A stretch of 64,000 nucleotides of DNA. Origin: Bacteroidaceae bacterium. Its GTDB lineage: Bacteria; Bacteroidota; Bacteroidia; Bacteroidales; Bacteroidaceae. The translations under genes and the position numbers were made by a program. This document shows positions 61,074 to 64,000 of the stretch, in pieces. The first letter of the stretch is position 1. Each line of letters opens with the position of its first letter. Where the stretch lies: assembly GCA_017524545.1 (NCBI GenBank), contig JAFXVN010000016.1, positions 1 to 64,000 on the forward strand, given 5' to 3'. The notes under the pieces are model-generated. The model was given only the letters and a program-made list of their open reading frames with translations. It had not been told where the DNA came from and did not search any database.

Positions 61074-62095
61074 ATTTCAATCAAAGGCAACTCTCCCAGA
61101 TACTTGTCGAAGTCGCTCTGGAACAGGCGGTCTTGAACGATACGATACTTCTCAAACTCTGTCTCAGCATGTTCCTTTGCCGCTTCCGCTGTTACCTGAC
61201 CAGAAGTCTGTAAAACCTCATTGCCGCCTGCCGCAAGAATGGTATCTATCTGCTTCGTCCAGTCCTCCATTGTCATGGGGATATGCCGTTTAGCCATACG
61301 CTCTGCCAATTCGAGCACACCATTCACGAGCTGCCCCATGTCTGCCAGTTCCACTTCTTTCAAATAGTTCTTGGCTATCGAAACATCAGTCTTGACAATC
61401 TTCCCGTCAGGCGCATTCTCCCAAGTGGTCAGCCCCATGTATTCCTGCTCTGCATCAGCGCGTTCCATAATCAATTCTGCTGCTGTATGACGATGAACGG
61501 CATAATGCATCTTGTTTTGCATCGTCTTGAAGAACAACTTTGTTGTAGGTGCATCACGATTGTAGTCAACGGCAGTGGCATAGATGTCCGTCAGCTTCTG
61601 ATAAAAGCGTCGTTCGGAGAGACGTATCTCTCTGATTTCTGCCAAAAGATGCTCAAAGTAATCTTCACCCAAGAATGTCCCGTTCTCCATGCGCTTCCTG
61701 TCGAGCACATAGCCCCGGATGGCATACTCCCGCAACACGCTTGTAGCCCATTGCCGGAACTGCGTGGCGCGAACAGAGTTCACGCGATAGCCGACGCTGA
61801 TGATGGCATCAAGGTTGTAAAACTGGATTGTACGATTGACTTCTCTGTTGCCCTCTTCTCGAACTACCGAGATTTTCTCGGCAGTTGCCTCTTCTTGCAA
61901 CTCTCCACTTGCAAAGATATTCTTCAAGTGCAGCCCCACATTGTCTGTCGAGCAATCAAATAGCATACCCATTGCCTTTTGGGTACACCATACGGTTTTA
62001 TCCTTGTAATACACTTCAACACCTTGTCCTTTTTCTTCAATCTGAAAAATCAAGAACTCGGCAGTGCTGTTTCTTATTTCTCGGCGTTTAGTCAT
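61070..62095 (-). CDS. RhuM-family protein
   Basis: 341 residues from the ATG at 62095; a longer frame from 62140 would overlap the promoter region (TACCTTTA at 62125-62118). Family pattern: VEVYYKDKTVWCTQKAMGMLFDCSTDNVGLHLKNIF, the ISVVREEGNREVNRTIQFYNLDAIISVGYRVNS block and ATQFRQWATSVLREYAIRGYVLD. A KilA-N/Bro-like N-terminus is likely. The C-terminal half is helical with YATAVDYNRDAPTTKLFFKTMQNKMHYAVH. RhuM genes often lie in restriction-modification and defence islands; the molecular function is not established. Confidence 0.82.
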   Translation of the reverse strand: MTKRREIRNSTAEFLIFQIEEKGQGVEVYYKDKTVWCTQKAMGMLFDCSTDNVGLHLKNIFASGELQEEATAEKISVVREEGNREVNRTIQFYNLDAIISVGYRVNSVRATQFRQWATSVLREYAIRGYVLDRKRMENGTFLGEDYFEHLLAEIREIRLSERRFYQKLTDIYATAVDYNRDAPTTKLFFKTMQNKMHYAVHRHTAAELIMERADAEQEYMGLTTWENAPDGKIVKTDVSIAKNYLKEVELADMGQLVNGVLELAERMAKRHIPMTMEDWTKQIDTILAAGGNEVLQTSGQVTAEAAKEHAETEFEKYRIVQDRLFQSDFDKYLGELPLIEM

Positions 62096-62167
62096 GGCTG
62101 TTTCTGCATTCTGGCCGTAAAGGTACAACATTTTCTTCAACTATTCAAACTTTTCTATGCCTGATGT

Positions 62168-62197
62168 TTTGCATATACGAAAATAGTTGTATCTTTG
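62168..62197 (+). promoter_or_regulatory. Strong promoter ahead of the structured RNA
   Basis: TTTG (62168-62171) and TATCTTTG (62190-62197) are separated by 18 bp, close to the full Bacteroidetes -33/-7 arrangement. The nearest downstream gene starts 252 bp away, leaving room for an RNA gene or a long leader. Confidence 0.65.
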
Positions 62198-62202
62198 TGG
62201 CG

Positions 62203-62372
62203 TGTTCTTCGGAGCACGTCATTTTATTTGCTCATTCGCGCCTCGAATTGGAACCTCAGATGTGAACGGAGCAATATCTACATCCAAGAGACTTGCATAT
62301 AAAGTGCAGGTTTCCCATAGGATGTAGTGGGTATGTTCCAAACCTGAGGCGCGTATGGTGAAGTTTGCACTT
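62203..62372 (+). ncRNA. Probable structured RNA (6S-like rod or long 5' leader)
   Basis: Nested complementary pairs form one long interrupted rod: GCGCCTC (about 62238) with GAGGCGC (about 62346), GGAAC with GTTCC, CTACATCC (about 62277) with GGATGTAG (about 62321), and ACTTGCA with TGCAGGT around a TATAAAG loop. A preceding hairpin CGTG...CACG lies at about 62202-62219. The long rod with internal bulges and its own promoter fits 6S RNA (in Bacteroidales also known as the Bacteroidales-1 motif) but I cannot verify this. A leader of the gene at 62450 is the alternative. Ends are estimated. The opposite-strand open frame here is not believed. Confidence 0.5.
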
Positions 62373-62449
62373 TTCTTGTACCCGCAAGTCTGGTGCCGGC
62401 TCTGCATGATAGGAGTGAGAATGAGTATTAACATTTAAAAGCAAATAAA

Positions 62450-63160
62450 ATGAAAAAGTTATTAGTTGTTTTGTTTCTCCTGTGCTCGGTTAGTGCTTTT
62501 GCACAGGACGTGATTGTGAAAAAGGACGGCTCAACCATTGTTTGCCGAGTCGAGAAGGTCAGCGAAACAGATGTCACCTACAAGCTGTGGAGCGACTTGA
62601 AAGGTTCAAGCTATGTGATGGACAAGTCGCTCGTTTCTGCCATCAACTATGAGAATGGAAAGAAGGAAACATTCAACGAGGCAGAAAGCCTATACAAGCC
62701 TAACAACCAAAACGACGGCTTGCAGGCATTGAATGACAAGGCACTGCTGAAAATGGATTATGAAACAGACAGGGCTTATAAGAAAGTAAAAAGACTTAGA
62801 ACCTGGGGTTGGATAGGCGGAGCGGTACTGGTTGCCGGCGGAGCAGCGATAATGGGAGCATTAGGTGTAACTGATACGCATGGTTATGGTTATGGTTATG
62901 GTTATAGTGAAGATGTAGATATGGCTGTTGTAGGAGGCGGAGTGGCATGTATGGTGGCTGGCATTGGTCTTACGACTACATGCCTGCTGGTTGCCAACAA
63001 ACAGAAAAAAAAGATAGATTCCGGTCTTCTGACATCACCTATTTACCGCTACGACATTCCTTTCTCTAACGGTTCTTCTCTTTCTGTCGGTGCCGACATG
63101 CTTCGCGACAACATTATGAGGAAGCAAACCATCGGTCTGGGGTTGAGTTATAACTTCTAA
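62450..63160 (+). CDS. Secreted/membrane protein with one helical hairpin
   Basis: 236 residues, family not firmly recognised. Signal peptide (MKKLLVVLFLLCSVSAFAQ). Residues 20-75 form a small beta domain (DVIVKKDGSTIVCRVEKVSETDVTYKLWSD), a pattern common in Bacteroidetes envelope proteins. Two hydrophobic helices follow at about 122-145 and 160-185, separated by a GYGYGYGY repeat. The end TIGLGLSYNF is barrel-like. The DNA for the Gly-Tyr run is a GGTTAT tandem repeat (62881-62905), which could vary in length. Confidence 0.65.
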   Translation: MKKLLVVLFLLCSVSAFAQDVIVKKDGSTIVCRVEKVSETDVTYKLWSDLKGSSYVMDKSLVSAINYENGKKETFNEAESLYKPNNQNDGLQALNDKALLKMDYETDRAYKKVKRLRTWGWIGGAVLVAGGAAIMGALGVTDTHGYGYGYGYSEDVDMAVVGGGVACMVAGIGLTTTCLLVANKQKKKIDSGLLTSPIYRYDIPFSNGSSLSVGADMLRDNIMRKQTIGLGLSYNF

Positions 63161-63177
63161 CAAAACACGAAATACAG

Positions 63178-63606
63178 ATGAAACACTCATTATATATATT
63201 GGCTATTGCAGCTATTATTGTTTTTACCTCTTCCTGTAGCAGAGTAAGTTCGGGTGCAGGTGGCGTTGACACAAGTCTGGGAGTCTATGCAACAGGCCGC
63301 AGTGCTAACAGCTATGACCTTGTGCCTATTGGCGACCGCGTCACCTACACCATCGACATCTCCACACCCGAAGGCAAGCAAAAGCTGCAAAACATCTCGC
63401 TTGCAGAAGCGAAACAACTCGCAGAGGTTGAAGCTTGCCGCAAGTACAACTGCGACCGCCTCATTGACCCTCGCTTCGACTTCCTAAAGAAGAGCAAGCG
63501 CATCCTCCGCATCACGGTAGATGGTCGTCCTGGCAACTACAAAACGAGGGAAGAGCAATACGACAGAAAGACACGTCAGGAGATAGACATCAACGTGAGG
63601 CGTTAG
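63178..63606 (+). CDS. Small lipoprotein
   Basis: 142 residues with lipobox FTSSC (Cys20). The body has IDISTPEGKQKLQNISLAEAKQLAEVEACRKYNCDRLIDPRFD, a pattern seen in small Bacteroidetes lipoproteins of unknown function, and ends in a highly charged stretch. It follows the preceding gene by 17 bp and is probably co-transcribed. Its stop overlaps the stop of the convergent DUF1016 fragment. Confidence 0.65.
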   Translation: MKHSLYILAIAAIIVFTSSCSRVSSGAGGVDTSLGVYATGRSANSYDLVPIGDRVTYTIDISTPEGKQKLQNISLAEAKQLAEVEACRKYNCDRLIDPRFDFLKKSKRILRITVDGRPGNYKTREEQYDRKTRQEIDINVRR

Positions 63607-64000
63607 GGAGAAACTTTATGCGATAGTTTCTCCTTAACTATACATTTTAGACCACTTACGGAGGAACTATCTAAACATTTTTGCCATGTCAACGACTGCG
63701 GCGCGATGTTGAGGGCGATTTCGAGATTGGTAGCCAATAGTTCCTTGGGGTTTTTACTTACGCCACTACGGAAATAAAGATTGGTGGCAATTTGCCGGCG
63801 CAACTCCTTGACCGACCATGTTCCCCTGATACATTCCGTTTCATAGAAGAAACGGGCGAGCGGGTCGTCTTGCGTCATAATCTCTGTAATGTGTGAGAAA
63901 GAAAGCTTGCTCAACAGTATTTCTGGCGGCGTGACAAATTCATCCGACACCGCCGGATAAATTGAATTTCCTGCCTTCTGCAATTTGTCCGACGCTGTCG
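63603..64000 (-). pseudogene. DUF1016/PDDEXK (YhcG-type) fragment, continues past the window edge
   Basis: The frame is open to base 64000, so the N-terminus lies outside. The visible part reads LSKLSFSHITEIMTQDDPLARFFYETECIRGTWSVKELRRQI, the second helical block of DUF1016 proteins. After SGVSKNPKELLATN the sequence leaves the family pattern and stops without the nuclease core. This is a 3'-truncated copy, distinct from the internally deleted copy at 50785-51516. Confidence 0.6.

Noticed and set aside
62219..62434. 71-codon minus-strand ORF opposite the structured RNA
   Set aside because: It has no family features and the complementary stems explain the sequence constraint better than a protein.

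Overview
The window looks like a chromosomal segment from a Bacteroidales bacterium, most likely a Prevotellaceae-type oral or gut commensal. Evidence: Mfa1/Mfa2-type fimbrial genes, BspA-like, FAS1, Omp28 and DUF6029 surface proteins, class I fumarase, carboxynorspermidine decarboxylase, and many copies of the Bacteroidetes -7 promoter box (TAnnTTTG) placed correctly upstream of genes. The species is an inference; there is no rRNA in the window.

Layout. 1-3411: the end of a Mfa-type fimbrial operon (fimbrilin, Mfa2-like anchor, and an unusual thioredoxin-fimbrilin fusion). 3412-4019: terminator, a dispersed palindromic repeat and a promoter. 4020-9690: three secreted surface proteins (two FAS1-like, one BspA-like leucine-rich). 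9691-30776: a 21 kb co-directional minus-strand cluster for an exported acyl or aryl-polyene/flexirubin-like lipid: AMP ligase, three acyl carrier proteins, three ketosynthases (two with a fused chain-length-factor-like C-terminus), four acyltransferase domains, MMPL exporter, LolA-like carrier, two CrtI-type FAD oxidoreductases, GT2-acyltransferase fusion, methyltransferase and two hydrolases. One promoter with an adjacent perfect inverted repeat lies at its head. No ketoreductase, dehydratase or ammonia lyase is visible. 30960-31220: tRNA-Lys(TTT) whose 3' end and terminator are duplicated 110 bp away. 31522-39811: housekeeping genes (AI-2E-type transporter, tdk, rsmI, hflX, fumarase) plus a coiled-coil lipoprotein and a RAYT-like HUH transposase with an extra C-terminal domain. 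39861-45307: a thiol-redox/Omp28 surface operon. 45450-50772: Gly-rich secreted protein, nspC, PCMD protein, nadD, gmk, yicC.

50785-64000 is an accessory, defence-rich region: an internally deleted DUF1016/PDDEXK gene, a complete type II-C CRISPR-Cas locus (tracrRNA antisense upstream of cas9, then cas9-cas1-cas2 and an array of 16 full repeats plus one truncated repeat), a solitary type I-C repeat fused to the array's end, a third copy of the dispersed repeat, YhhN, a D,D-carboxypeptidase, NUDIX, RhuM, a probable structured RNA, two envelope proteins and a second DUF1016 fragment running off the edge.

Two themes cut across the window. First, short GC-rich palindromes (CCCTCCCTTAAAGGGAGGG type) have been inserted in frame into at least seven coding sequences, giving peptides such as SLPLREGRGG; a RAYT-like transposase lies beside one of them. 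Second, a ~300 bp repeat built around tandem 21-bp palindromes (TTTTCAAAGCTTGATAATATA) occurs twice in long form and once in short form with differing unit numbers. Everything here was read by eye; no database search or structure calculation was run.
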